Shown here in pieces: positions 6,974 through 14,969 of a stretch of DNA of 64,000 nucleotides; within the stretch, counting starts at the first letter, position 1, and every line of letters begins with the position of its first letter. The notes beneath the pieces are model-generated. The model was not told where the DNA came from. It searched no databases and was given only the letters and a program-made list of their open reading frames with translations. Location of the stretch: NCBI GenBank assembly GCA_036555325.1, contig DATBLQ010000026.1:5667-69666 (forward strand), read 5' to 3'. A program made the translations under genes and the position numbers. Origin of the DNA: DATBLQ01 sp036555325. Lineage in GTDB: Bacteria; Pseudomonadota; Alphaproteobacteria; Rhizobiales; Aestuariivirgaceae.

Positions 6974-8581
6974 TTACGCTGCTCTGACCGCCGGCGCCGC
7001 CGCCTTCACGTCGCCGTCGACATGTGCCTCGAATTGCGCGAAATTTCCCGCAAACAGCGAGATAAGCTTTAGCGCCTGTCGATCATAGGCCGACTTATCA
7101 GCCCACGAATTGCGCGGCGACAGGATAGTTGCGTCGATACCCTCAACCGCCACCGGCACGTCAAGCCCGAACCATGGATCGGGCCGCATCGCAACCCGGT
7201 CGAGCTTCCCCTCGAGCGCCTGGCTGAGGAGCGCGCGGGTGATTCTGATCGGCACCCTTTCGCCGACCCCGTAGGGTCCTCCCGTCCAGCCCGTGTTCAC
7301 GATCCAGCATTTGACTTGATGTTGCCCAATCAGGCTTCGCAAGAGATTTCCGTATACGGACGGATGGCGAGGCATGAAGGGCGCGCCAAAACAGGCAGAG
7401 AACGTCGCCTCGGGTTCCTTGACGCCGTTCTCGGTGCCGGCGAGCCTCGCGGTATACCCTGACAGGAAATGATACATTGCCTGCGACGGTGTGAGCCGCG
7501 AAATAGGGGGAAGCACGCCGAAAGCATCGGCGGCGAGCATGAATATGTTCTTGGGATGACCGCCCACCCCGCTCGTCGATGCATTCGGAATATAGTCGAT
7601 CGGATAGGCTGCCCTGGTGTTTTCGGTCACCGAGGAATCGTCCAAGTCGGGTTCTCGGGTCTCTCGATCGATGGCAACATTCTCCAAAACCGTTGCCCAT
7701 CGCCTCGTCGCCGCGAATATCTCTGGTTCCGCCTCGGCCGACAAATTGATGACCTTGGCGTAGCATCCGCCTTCGAAGTTGAATACGCCTCTCCCCGACC
7801 AGCCGTGTTCGTCATCCCCGATGAGTATGCGTTTTGGATCGGCCGAAAGCGTTGTCTTGCCGGTGCCGGATAGGCCGAAGAACAGAGCCACCTCTCCGCG
7901 CTCATTCACATTGGCTGAGCAATGCATTGGCATGACATGCCGCTCAGGAAGCAGAAAGTTGAGAACCGTGAACACCGATTTCTTCATTTCGCCTGCGTAA
8001 GCGGTGCCCCCGATCAGAACGAGCCCGTTCGTGAGATCGCAGGCGATGACCGTTGGCGAGCGCACGCCATGCCGCTTTGCATCAGCTTTGAAGCTCGGCA
8101 GATTGACGATTGTCAGTTCTGGTGCAAAACCGGCAAGCTCATCCAGCCTCGGTCGCACCAGCAAATGGCGGATGAACAGCGCATGCCAGGAATACTCACA
8201 AACAACCCGCACCCGCAAACGGTAAGCGACATCCGTGCCGGCATAGAGGTCTTGCACATGCACCTCGCGGTCCCTCGCTGCGGCAAGGAAATCCTCGCGC
8301 AGGCGAGAAAAATTTTCCGCGGTGATGGCCCTGTTGTTTTCCCACCAGACTGACGTTTGGGTTGTATCGTCCCGCACGATGAATTTGTCGGCAGGCGAAC
8401 GTCCGGTGGTCGGTCCGGTTGAGACTGCTAGAGCCCCGCCATTGGCGACCCTGCCTTCGCCTCGAACCACCGCACTTTCATAAAGCTCGGCGTTTTGCCG
8501 ATTCCAGTGCACACCGTTGCGATCGAGCGAGCTAAGATTTTCCAGGCCGCACGAGCGATTGAACCAATGATTGGCTTTCAC
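6974..8581 (-). CDS. pckA: Phosphoenolpyruvate carboxykinase (ATP)
   Basis: 535 residues, full length for the ATP-type enzyme that converts oxaloacetate plus ATP to phosphoenolpyruvate, the entry step of gluconeogenesis. Visible motifs are STGPTTGRSPADKF near the N-terminus, the P-loop GLSGTGKTTLSADP, the metal/kinase segment LIGDDEHGW, and FEGGCYAKVI. The start is GTG 8581, with GAGG six bases upstream. It converges with polA (23-base gap). In rhizobia pckA is commonly found beside chvI-chvG and is under their control, which fits this neighbourhood. Confidence 0.95.
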   Translation of the reverse strand: MKANHWFNRSCGLENLSSLDRNGVHWNRQNAELYESAVVRGEGRVANGGALAVSTGPTTGRSPADKFIVRDDTTQTSVWWENNRAITAENFSRLREDFLAAARDREVHVQDLYAGTDVAYRLRVRVVCEYSWHALFIRHLLVRPRLDELAGFAPELTIVNLPSFKADAKRHGVRSPTVIACDLTNGLVLIGGTAYAGEMKKSVFTVLNFLLPERHVMPMHCSANVNERGEVALFFGLSGTGKTTLSADPKRILIGDDEHGWSGRGVFNFEGGCYAKVINLSAEAEPEIFAATRRWATVLENVAIDRETREPDLDDSSVTENTRAAYPIDYIPNASTSGVGGHPKNIFMLAADAFGVLPPISRLTPSQAMYHFLSGYTARLAGTENGVKEPEATFSACFGAPFMPRHPSVYGNLLRSLIGQHQVKCWIVNTGWTGGPYGVGERVPIRITRALLSQALEGKLDRVAMRPDPWFGLDVPVAVEGIDATILSPRNSWADKSAYDRQALKLISLFAGNFAQFEAHVDGDVKAAAPAVRAA

Positions 8582-8792
8582 AAAAACCTCAAAAAAGTGA
8601 CCCCGAAGAGTAATCGTCTAAACTAACAAAGAAGTTGCATCGGCTGGATGGCGGTTAAGTGACGAAATTGCTGCTCCGTTGAATAATGGCCCGGCCCGCA
8701 GGAAGAGGCGCGATAGTTAGTAATTTCTAAAGCTGCCGCAACGCGACAAAACGCCATTCACATTGTCACGCTCCTGAGAAGGCACCCATTTT

Positions 8793-9284
8793 TCAAGAAG
8801 TTGCATTGATCAATTGCGCCCGGCCAAGTGTGACGATCTGTCCAAAGCCTGCCACGTAGTGGGCCGTGTCGACATTGAATTCATAAAACCGAAAATCGCT
8901 GAACCTGCCATACGAGCGAGCACTGGGATGTGCTCTGAAATAAACGGCGTCAATACCGTTCCTTTCGGTTGGGCGCAGTGTCCCCAGCAGGCTCACCCGC
9001 GCCGCCGCGAGCACGTCCTTCGCCCCGGGCTCTTCCGTCACGAGTAGACACCCACGGTTGTCGGCTGCAATGTTTCGCGTGTGCCAAGCAAGCTGCGATA
9101 GGAGGAGAATCGGCGCGCACTCATTTTCATCCACCGCAAAATTAACCAGCGATGCATAGGGTCCGCCACCCTCCGGTAGAAGCGTGGCCAGAACGCCGTG
9201 GCGGGACGCCCCGATCAGCTTCTTTACCGCGCGACCTACAACTTCCGGGGAGGGGGCTTGTAAACTGGATTCTCCGGAACTCAT
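8793..9284 (-). CDS. HugZ / pyridoxamine 5'-phosphate oxidase-like protein
   Basis: 163 residues of the split-barrel flavin-binding fold. The fold is shown by GVLATLLPEGGGPYASLVNF (strands 1-2), LLLSQLAWHTRNIAADNRGCLL (strand 3 and helix), RVSLLGTLRP, and the C-terminal FRFYEFNVDTAHYVAGFG. The last segment resembles haem-utilisation HugZ-type proteins, but this protein lacks their C-terminal DUF2470 domain, so the substrate is open (FMN, F420-like or haem). It is divergent from chvI, with an 84-base shared upstream region. Confidence 0.75.
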   Translation of the reverse strand: MSSGESSLQAPSPEVVGRAVKKLIGASRHGVLATLLPEGGGPYASLVNFAVDENECAPILLLSQLAWHTRNIAADNRGCLLVTEEPGAKDVLAAARVSLLGTLRPTERNGIDAVYFRAHPSARSYGRFSDFRFYEFNVDTAHYVAGFGQIVTLGRAQLINATS

Positions 9285-9368
9285 AGCTGTCTACCCCGTT
9301 CGGTTGTAAAGTCGTTGCCACATTTTACCCCAACTCCCCGGTTAGAGCGCCAAAAGGGACAACTGGAA

Positions 9369-10082
9369 ATGGGTCAAAAACGCATGCCGGTCATTGCACT
9401 GGTTGATGACGATCGCAACATCCTCACCTCGGTGAGCATCGTCCTTGAAGCCGAGGGATATCAGACGCAGAGCTACACCGATGGTGTGGCGGCCCTCCAG
9501 GGCATTCAAGATAATCCGCCCGACATGGCGATCTTCGACATCAAGATGCCTCGCATGGACGGAATGGAATTGCTTCGGCGCCTTCGTCAAAGAACCGACA
9601 TGCCGGTGATTTTCCTCACCTCCAAGGACGATGAGATTGACGAGCTGTTCGGTTTGAAGATGGGGGCTGATGACTTCATTCGCAAACCGTTTTCTCAACG
9701 GCTCTTGGTGGAGCGTGTAAAAGCGGTGTTGCGGCGTGTCGTGCCTAAGGACGGTTCTGCCCCCGTTATTGAAATGAACAAGACGATCGAGCGGGGCAAG
9801 CTGGTAATGGATCCCGACCGACATGCCTGCACGTGGGATGGAAAACCCGTTACGTTAACGGTTACCGAGTTTCTGATTCTTCAAGCGCTCGCCCAGCGCC
9901 CGGGCATTGTGAAGAGCCGGGACGCCCTTATGGACGCGGCTTACGATGACCAAGTTTATGTTGACGACCGCACAATTGATAGCCACATCAAGCGCTTGCG
10001 CAAGAAGTTCAAGCAGGTTGACGATGACTTCGAAGCCATCGAAACTCTGTATGGTGTGGGCTATCGCTTCAAGGAGGCGTGA
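9369..10082 (+). CDS. chvI: Response regulator ChvI
   Basis: 237 residues: an OmpR/PhoB-class regulator with a receiver domain (acidic pocket D13-D15, phosphorylated Asp57 in AIFDIKMPRMDG, Lys in FIRKPFS) and a winged-helix output domain (LTVTEFLILQALAQRPGIVKSRDAL, then DSHIKRLRKKF). ATG 9369 is chosen because GGGAC/GGAA precedes it and family members start just before the IALVDDDRNILTS segment. With ChvG it forms the conserved alphaproteobacterial envelope- and acid-stress system that also affects pckA; that role comes from relatives. Confidence 0.93.
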   Translation: MGQKRMPVIALVDDDRNILTSVSIVLEAEGYQTQSYTDGVAALQGIQDNPPDMAIFDIKMPRMDGMELLRRLRQRTDMPVIFLTSKDDEIDELFGLKMGADDFIRKPFSQRLLVERVKAVLRRVVPKDGSAPVIEMNKTIERGKLVMDPDRHACTWDGKPVTLTVTEFLILQALAQRPGIVKSRDALMDAAYDDQVYVDDRTIDSHIKRLRKKFKQVDDDFEAIETLYGVGYRFKEA

Positions 10083-10112
10083 GCGGGTTAGGGCCCACCC
10101 CAAGGGAATCGT

Positions 10113-11942
10113 GTGGGTCTGATGGTTGCAAATGTCGAGATGACCGAGCGGGTCGAGCAGACGGAGTCTGCTGTCCCAGGAGGTGACTCCTCGCCAAATG
10201 CACAGGACCGTGGGTGGAGCTGGTACATTCGCCTGACGCCGGCGCGGCTCACAAGCCGAATCGTTCTTCTCAATATCGCCGGACTCATCATCCTTGTTTC
10301 CGGTATTCTTTACTTCAACCAGTTTCGCCAGGGCCTCATCGATGCTCGCGTGCAGAGCCTGTTGACGCAGGGCCAGATCATGGCGGCCGCCATTGCGTCA
10401 GCCGCATCGATCGACACCGATTCCATTGTTGTCGACCCCGATCGCCTCTTGGAAACGCAGCCCAATCGGGCGAGTACGCCAGAGGAGGATTTGAATGAGC
10501 TCGACTTCCCCATAAACCCCGAACGCGCAGGACCTGTCTTGCGCCGGCTCGTTTCCACCGCAGATATTCGTGGCCGCATCTATGACCGCGATGGGCTGCT
10601 CGTGGTCGACAGTCGCGGGCTTTTTTCGCGTGGTGACATCGTCCAGACCGAACTGCCGCCGCTCAAGTCGCGCAACGATTATTTAGCTCTCAATCTCTGG
10701 CGCCGTTTCAACAACTGGCTTTTCCGCAACGATTATCCCAAGCAGCCCGAATATGGCCTGGAAAATGGCCGCGACTTTCCCGAGGTGACTGCCGCCCTGA
10801 ACGGCGCGTCGGTGTCGATTGTTCGGGTCAACGACAAGAACGAGATCATCGTGTCCGTAGCGGTGCCCATCCAGCGTTTCCGTGCCGTCCTTGGCGCGCT
10901 CGTCCTCTCCACCCAGGGCGGTGAAATCGACAAGGTTCTGCGTGGGGAGCGTAAGATCGTACTGTTTACCTTCCTCGTTGCTGTGCTCGTCACCATGCTC
11001 TTGTCGGTCCTGCTTGCAGGCACGATCGCCGAACCGATCCGCCGCCTTTCGGGTGCCGCCGAGCGAGTTCGCCGCGGGGTTAATAACCGCGTCGAGATCC
11101 CGGACTTCACCTCCAGGCGAGACGAGATTGGCCATCTCTCGGGCTCTCTGCGCGACATGACCACCGCCTTGTACAATCGCATTGATGCAATCGAGGCTTT
11201 TGCCGCGGATGTTTCCCATGAACTTAAGAATCCGCTCACCTCTCTGCGAAGTGCGGTCGAGACGCTCCCCTACGCCCGAACTCCCGACCAGCGCGACCGG
11301 CTCGTTGCCATCGTAAAGGATGATGTCAAGCGCCTTGATCGGCTCATCACCGACATTTCGGATGCCTCGCGCCTGGATGCGGAACTGGCGCGGGCCAGAA
11401 GTCATCCCGTCGATATCCGCCGCTTGTTGGAGACGGTCATTTCGCTTGCCAATGAAACCAGTCACGATGAATTGCCCCAAATTCGCCTCGACCTTGCGCC
11501 TCTACCCAAGGGGCTTGTTGTACAGGGTGCTTATCGCGTGCTCGGCCATGACAATCGTTTAGGCCAGGTTGTTCGCAACCTCGTCGACAATGCCCGCTCC
11601 TTCACCCGGTCGGGAAGCGAGGTGCGTGTGCGTCTAAGGCGCACTCGCCGCGACGTCGAGATACGAGTTGAAGACGAAGGGCCCGGTATTCGCGCCGAAA
11701 ATCTCGACAAGATCTTCGACCGTTTTTATACCGATCGGCCCGAAGGGTATTTCGGCAAGAATTCCGGCCTGGGTTTGAGCATCTCCAAGCAGATTGTTGA
11801 GGCGCACCATGGTCGAATCTGGGCAGAAAATCATTTTGGTCCGCCAACCGCCCAGGGAATCGAGCGTACTGTCCAGGGGGCAAGTTTTATTGTCCGCCTT
11901 CCCGCTCTCTCCGACGACTGGGAACCACATGACGAAGCTTGA
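10113..11942 (+). CDS. chvG: Sensor histidine kinase ChvG
   Basis: 609 residues. The N-terminal transmembrane helix is LLNIAGLIILVSGILYF; a periplasmic stimulus-sensing domain spans about 70-280; the second helix is LFTFLVAVLVTMLLSVLLAG, followed by HAMP (AEPIRRLSGAAERVR). HisKA carries the phospho-acceptor His369 in FAADVSHELKNPLTSL, and the ATPase domain has NLVDNARSF, DEGPGI and GLGLSISKQIVEAHHG. It lies 30 bases after chvI and overlaps hprK by 14 bases, so the pair is probably co-transcribed with the PTS genes. In Rhizobiales the periplasmic inhibitor ExoR acts on this sensor; exoR is not in the window. Confidence 0.93.
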   Translation: MGLMVANVEMTERVEQTESAVPGGDSSPNAQDRGWSWYIRLTPARLTSRIVLLNIAGLIILVSGILYFNQFRQGLIDARVQSLLTQGQIMAAAIASAASIDTDSIVVDPDRLLETQPNRASTPEEDLNELDFPINPERAGPVLRRLVSTADIRGRIYDRDGLLVVDSRGLFSRGDIVQTELPPLKSRNDYLALNLWRRFNNWLFRNDYPKQPEYGLENGRDFPEVTAALNGASVSIVRVNDKNEIIVSVAVPIQRFRAVLGALVLSTQGGEIDKVLRGERKIVLFTFLVAVLVTMLLSVLLAGTIAEPIRRLSGAAERVRRGVNNRVEIPDFTSRRDEIGHLSGSLRDMTTALYNRIDAIEAFAADVSHELKNPLTSLRSAVETLPYARTPDQRDRLVAIVKDDVKRLDRLITDISDASRLDAELARARSHPVDIRRLLETVISLANETSHDELPQIRLDLAPLPKGLVVQGAYRVLGHDNRLGQVVRNLVDNARSFTRSGSEVRVRLRRTRRDVEIRVEDEGPGIRAENLDKIFDRFYTDRPEGYFGKNSGLGLSISKQIVEAHHGRIWAENHFGPPTAQGIERTVQGASFIVRLPALSDDWEPHDEA

Positions 11943-12438
11943 TTCACAATTGAGCTGCCTGGTACATGCCGCCTGTGTTGAGATCGGGGGGAGGGGCGTT
12001 TTGATTCTGGGTCCGCCGGGGGCCGGAAAATCCGATTTGGCCTTGCGGCTCATCGATCAGGCAGGAAGTGGCATTGTCGGTAGTCTCAAGCCGGCATTTC
12101 TGGTTGCCGATGATCAGGTGATTGTAACTGCCGAGGCTTCATCCTTGAAAGCCCGCGCGCCCAAGGCGCTCCAGGGCCTCTTGGAAATACGCGGCCTTGG
12201 CATCCTGCAAGTGCCGCACCGGCGTACGACGTCTCTTGCCCTTGCGATATCGCTGATGCCGGCCTCCGACATCGAACGCATGCCCGAAGCAGATTATCTT
12301 GCCCACGACATCTTGGGCCTGCGACTGCCGCTTGTGCGCCTCGATCCGCATGCTGCGTCCGCGCCGGCGCGCGTTAGGGCCGCACTAGACGGCCTTTCGG
12401 CCAGCGAGCCGAGTGTGTTATCCACCAGCTCGCGCTGA
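11929..12438 (+). CDS. hprK: HPr kinase/phosphorylase, short form
   Basis: 169 residues, compared with about 310 in Firmicutes: only the C-terminal catalytic domain is present, as usual in Alphaproteobacteria. It has P-loop GPPGAGKS (residues 28-35) and the family signature LEIRGLGIL. It phosphorylates HPr on the regulatory serine and can reverse this. Start ATG 11929 (MTKLDSQLSC) overlaps the end of chvG by 14 bases, indicating translational coupling between the sensor and the PTS switch. Confidence 0.9.
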   Translation: MTKLDSQLSCLVHAACVEIGGRGVLILGPPGAGKSDLALRLIDQAGSGIVGSLKPAFLVADDQVIVTAEASSLKARAPKALQGLLEIRGLGILQVPHRRTTSLALAISLMPASDIERMPEADYLAHDILGLRLPLVRLDPHAASAPARVRAALDGLSASEPSVLSTSSR

Positions 12439-12523
12439 AAGCCGCACCCCATGCAACTTGCAAGTAAGATATTTCCCTTGGCGACCGCACCAGTGCTTGC
12501 CTGACCCGGAGAAAAGATCAGAA

Positions 12524-12922
12524 ATGATCGGTCTAGTTATCGTCGCTCATGGCCGTCTGGCCAATGAGTTCCGTTCCGCCCTCGAACATGTGGTTGGCCC
12601 GCAGGACAAGATTGCCACCATATCCATCGGTCCTGAAGACAACATCGAAAGCTGCCGCAAGGAGATCATGGACGCGGTGCAGCACGTCAGCAATGGCCAG
12701 GGAGTGATAATACTCACCGACATGTTTGGCGGCACACCGTCCAATCTCGCCATTTCTGCTCTGAACCACGGCAAGGTCGAAGTCCTGGCCGGAGTGAACC
12801 TCCCGATGTTGATCAAGCTTGCCCGTGTCCGCGAGGAAGCGCCGCTGAAAGAAGCGGTAGCGTTGGCGCAGGAAGCCGGTCGAAAATACATTAGTGTGGC
12901 CAGTCAGATTCTCGGGAATTGA
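12524..12922 (+). CDS. PTS EIIA component, mannose family
   Basis: 132 residues of the EIIA-Man fold: IGLVIVAHGRLANEF with phospho-accepting His9, then ILTDMFGGTPSNLA, a hallmark of the family. The ATG at 12524 follows GGAGAAAAG. No EIIB, EIIC or EIID partner occurs in the window, so this is probably a regulatory phospho-acceptor for HPr rather than part of a sugar importer. The stop overlaps a possible TTG of the HPr gene, so the genes form one unit with hprK. Confidence 0.9.
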   Translation: MIGLVIVAHGRLANEFRSALEHVVGPQDKIATISIGPEDNIESCRKEIMDAVQHVSNGQGVIILTDMFGGTPSNLAISALNHGKVEVLAGVNLPMLIKLARVREEAPLKEAVALAQEAGRKYISVASQILGN

Positions 12923-12939
12923 CCGGCGATGGCGGCGAA

Positions 12940-13227
12940 ATGAACGATAGCGCCGACGAAATCATCAGCTGCGAAATAGAGATCATCAATACGCGGGGTC
13001 TTCACGCGCGCGCTTCGGCAAAATTTGTCAAATGCGCAGAACAGTTCGATGCCGACATCAAGGTCACGCGCGATGGTCAAACCGTTCCCGCCACATCCAT
13101 CATGGGGTTGATGATGCTCGCCGCTCAAATGGGCTCGACCATTCTCATCGAGGCAAAGGGGCGCGAGGCCGCCCACGCCATGGATGCATTGACAAAACTC
13201 ATAGCAAGCCGTTTCGGCGAGGATTGA
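12940..13227 (+). CDS. Phosphocarrier protein HPr
   Basis: 95 residues with the HPr fold. TRGLHARASAKFVK contains catalytic His22, which takes phosphate from EI. PATSIMGLMML contains the regulatory Ser53, the target of HprK encoded two genes upstream. ATG 12940 is preferred over TTG 12919, which overlaps the EIIA stop. Enzyme I is not in the window. HPr, EIIA and HprK without a permease form the regulatory PTS module typical of Rhizobiales. Confidence 0.92.
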   Translation: MNDSADEIISCEIEIINTRGLHARASAKFVKCAEQFDADIKVTRDGQTVPATSIMGLMMLAAQMGSTILIEAKGREAAHAMDALTKLIASRFGED

Positions 13228-13231
13228 CGAC

Positions 13232-13247
13232 ATAAGGATTTCTTTAT
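13232..13247. promoter_or_regulatory. Palindromic operator candidate before ahcY (methionine-cycle ArsR type)
   Basis: ATAAGGA-TT-TCTTTAT is a near-perfect inverted repeat (one mismatch) 79-94 bases before the ahcY start, just after the HPr stop. Operators of ArsR-family methionine-cycle regulators such as SahR, found upstream of ahcY and metK genes, are AT-rich palindromes of this kind. The match is by eye and the regulator is not in the window. Confidence 0.35.
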
Positions 13248-13325
13248 ATCTCCTTGCCGGGGTGTCATGCGGCTGCTATAGCCTCCCTGCCTTTCACCTT
13301 TTCAGCCATCCCAGGGAAATTGCGC

Positions 13326-14726
13326 ATGGGCAAATCCGCCGACTACCACGTAGCCGACATTGGTCTCGCCGATTGGGGGCGCAAGGAAATCCGCATGGCG
13401 GAGATCGAGATGCCGGGATTGATGTCGCTGCGTCGCGAATTTGGCGCCGAGAAACCGCTCACGGGGGCTCGCATCACGGGCTCTCTGCATATGACCATTC
13501 AGACCGCGGTGCTGATCGAGACCCTGCTGGAACTCGGCGCCAAGGTGCGCTGGGCCTCCTGCAATATTTTCTCCACCCAGGACCATGCAGCAGCAGCAAT
13601 GGCCGAGGCCGGCGTTCCCGTTTTTGCCTTCAAAGGCGAGAGTCTGGAGCAATATTGGGACTTCTGCGACCGCACGTTCGATTGGCCGGACGGCAAGGCT
13701 ACCAACATGATCCTCGATGACGGCGGCGATGCGACGCTGCTCGTCCTCCTGGGCGCCCGGGCCGAAGCCGATCGAGACTTGATCGAGTCACCCTCCAATG
13801 ATGAGGAGCGGGCCCTCTTTGACGTAATCAAACGCCGCCTGGCATCTCATCCCGGCTGGTTCACGAAGATCCGTGATGGTATTCGCGGGGTCACCGAGGA
13901 AACGACCACCGGTGTTCACCGCCTATACGAACTTCAAAAGAAGGGCCGTCTTCCTTTTCCCGCGATCAACGTGAACGACAGCGTAACCAAATCGAAATTC
14001 GATAACAAATACGGCTGCCGCGAATCGCTGGTCGATGCCATTCGCCGCGCCACTGACGTGATGGTCGCGGGCAAGCTTGCCGTAGTCTGTGGCTATGGCG
14101 ATGTCGGCAAAGGTTCTGTTCAATCGCTGCGCGGCTCGGGTGCTCGCGTCATCGTTACGGAGATTGATCCCATCTGCGCCCTGCAAGCGGCTATGGACGG
14201 TTTTGAAGTTCGCACCCTCGAGGATTGCCTTCCAACGGCAGATATATTCGTCACCGCCACCGGCAACCGCGACGTCATCACCATCGAGCATATGCGGCGC
14301 ATGAAGGACATGGCAATCCTGTGCAACATCGGCCATTTCGACAACGAAATTCAGGTTTCTGCATTGCGCAACTTGAAATGGACCAACGTCAAGCCGCAGG
14401 TAGATATCATCGAGTTTCCCACCGGACGCCGTATCGTGCTGCTTTCAGAGGGCCGGCTCGTCAATCTCGGCAATGCCATGGGCCATCCGAGTTTTGTCAT
14501 GTCGGCGTCCTTCACCAACCAAACGCTCGCGCAGATTGAGTTGTGGAAGAACCATAAGAACTACAAGAACCAGGTCTACGTACTGCCCAAACAGCTCGAT
14601 GAGAAGGTAGCCCGCCTGCATCTTGACAAACTTGGCGTTCGGCTAACCGAGCTGCGGCCCGAGCAGGCGGCCTATATTGGGGTCAAGACCGAGGGCCCCT
14701 TCAAGCCGGAGCACTACCGCTACTAG
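13326..14726 (+). CDS. ahcY: Adenosylhomocysteinase
   Basis: 466 residues. It hydrolyses S-adenosylhomocysteine to adenosine and homocysteine, relieving product inhibition of methyltransferases. Seen: DYHVADIGLADWGRKEI at the start, the NAD-binding loop VCGYGDVGKGSVQSLRG, VTEIDPICALQAAMDGF, CNIGHFDNEI, and the C-terminal GPFKPEHYRY with the conserved Lys and Tyr. ATG 13326 matches the family N-terminus. A palindrome at 13232-13247 may be its operator. Confidence 0.97.
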   Translation: MGKSADYHVADIGLADWGRKEIRMAEIEMPGLMSLRREFGAEKPLTGARITGSLHMTIQTAVLIETLLELGAKVRWASCNIFSTQDHAAAAMAEAGVPVFAFKGESLEQYWDFCDRTFDWPDGKATNMILDDGGDATLLVLLGARAEADRDLIESPSNDEERALFDVIKRRLASHPGWFTKIRDGIRGVTEETTTGVHRLYELQKKGRLPFPAINVNDSVTKSKFDNKYGCRESLVDAIRRATDVMVAGKLAVVCGYGDVGKGSVQSLRGSGARVIVTEIDPICALQAAMDGFEVRTLEDCLPTADIFVTATGNRDVITIEHMRRMKDMAILCNIGHFDNEIQVSALRNLKWTNVKPQVDIIEFPTGRRIVLLSEGRLVNLGNAMGHPSFVMSASFTNQTLAQIELWKNHKNYKNQVYVLPKQLDEKVARLHLDKLGVRLTELRPEQAAYIGVKTEGPFKPEHYRY

Positions 14727-14969
14727 GACCCCCCCGGGGACTGATCGAAAGCCGGTTCCCAAGATGCCACACTGCCGGGGAAATCGGCTTCCCTCGACGA
14801 TATGGCTGATGGTGGCCGGTAATGTTTTTCTTTATAAAATCTGGAACGGCGCAAGGGCGCTCTGATTCGCGCTTCGGAAAGCTGGGTCCAGCCCAAAAAC
14901 CGTCCGCCCAGTGCCTCGGTGAGTGTGTCTCAATGAAAACCGCTTTTGAAGGGGAACGGCAAGAGATCC

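Noticed and set aside
14727..14969. Possible terminator or promoter between ahcY and divL (CCCCCCGGGG; TATAAAAT near 14834)
   Set aside because: The GC palindrome has no loop or T-run, and no matching -35 was found for the TATAAA.
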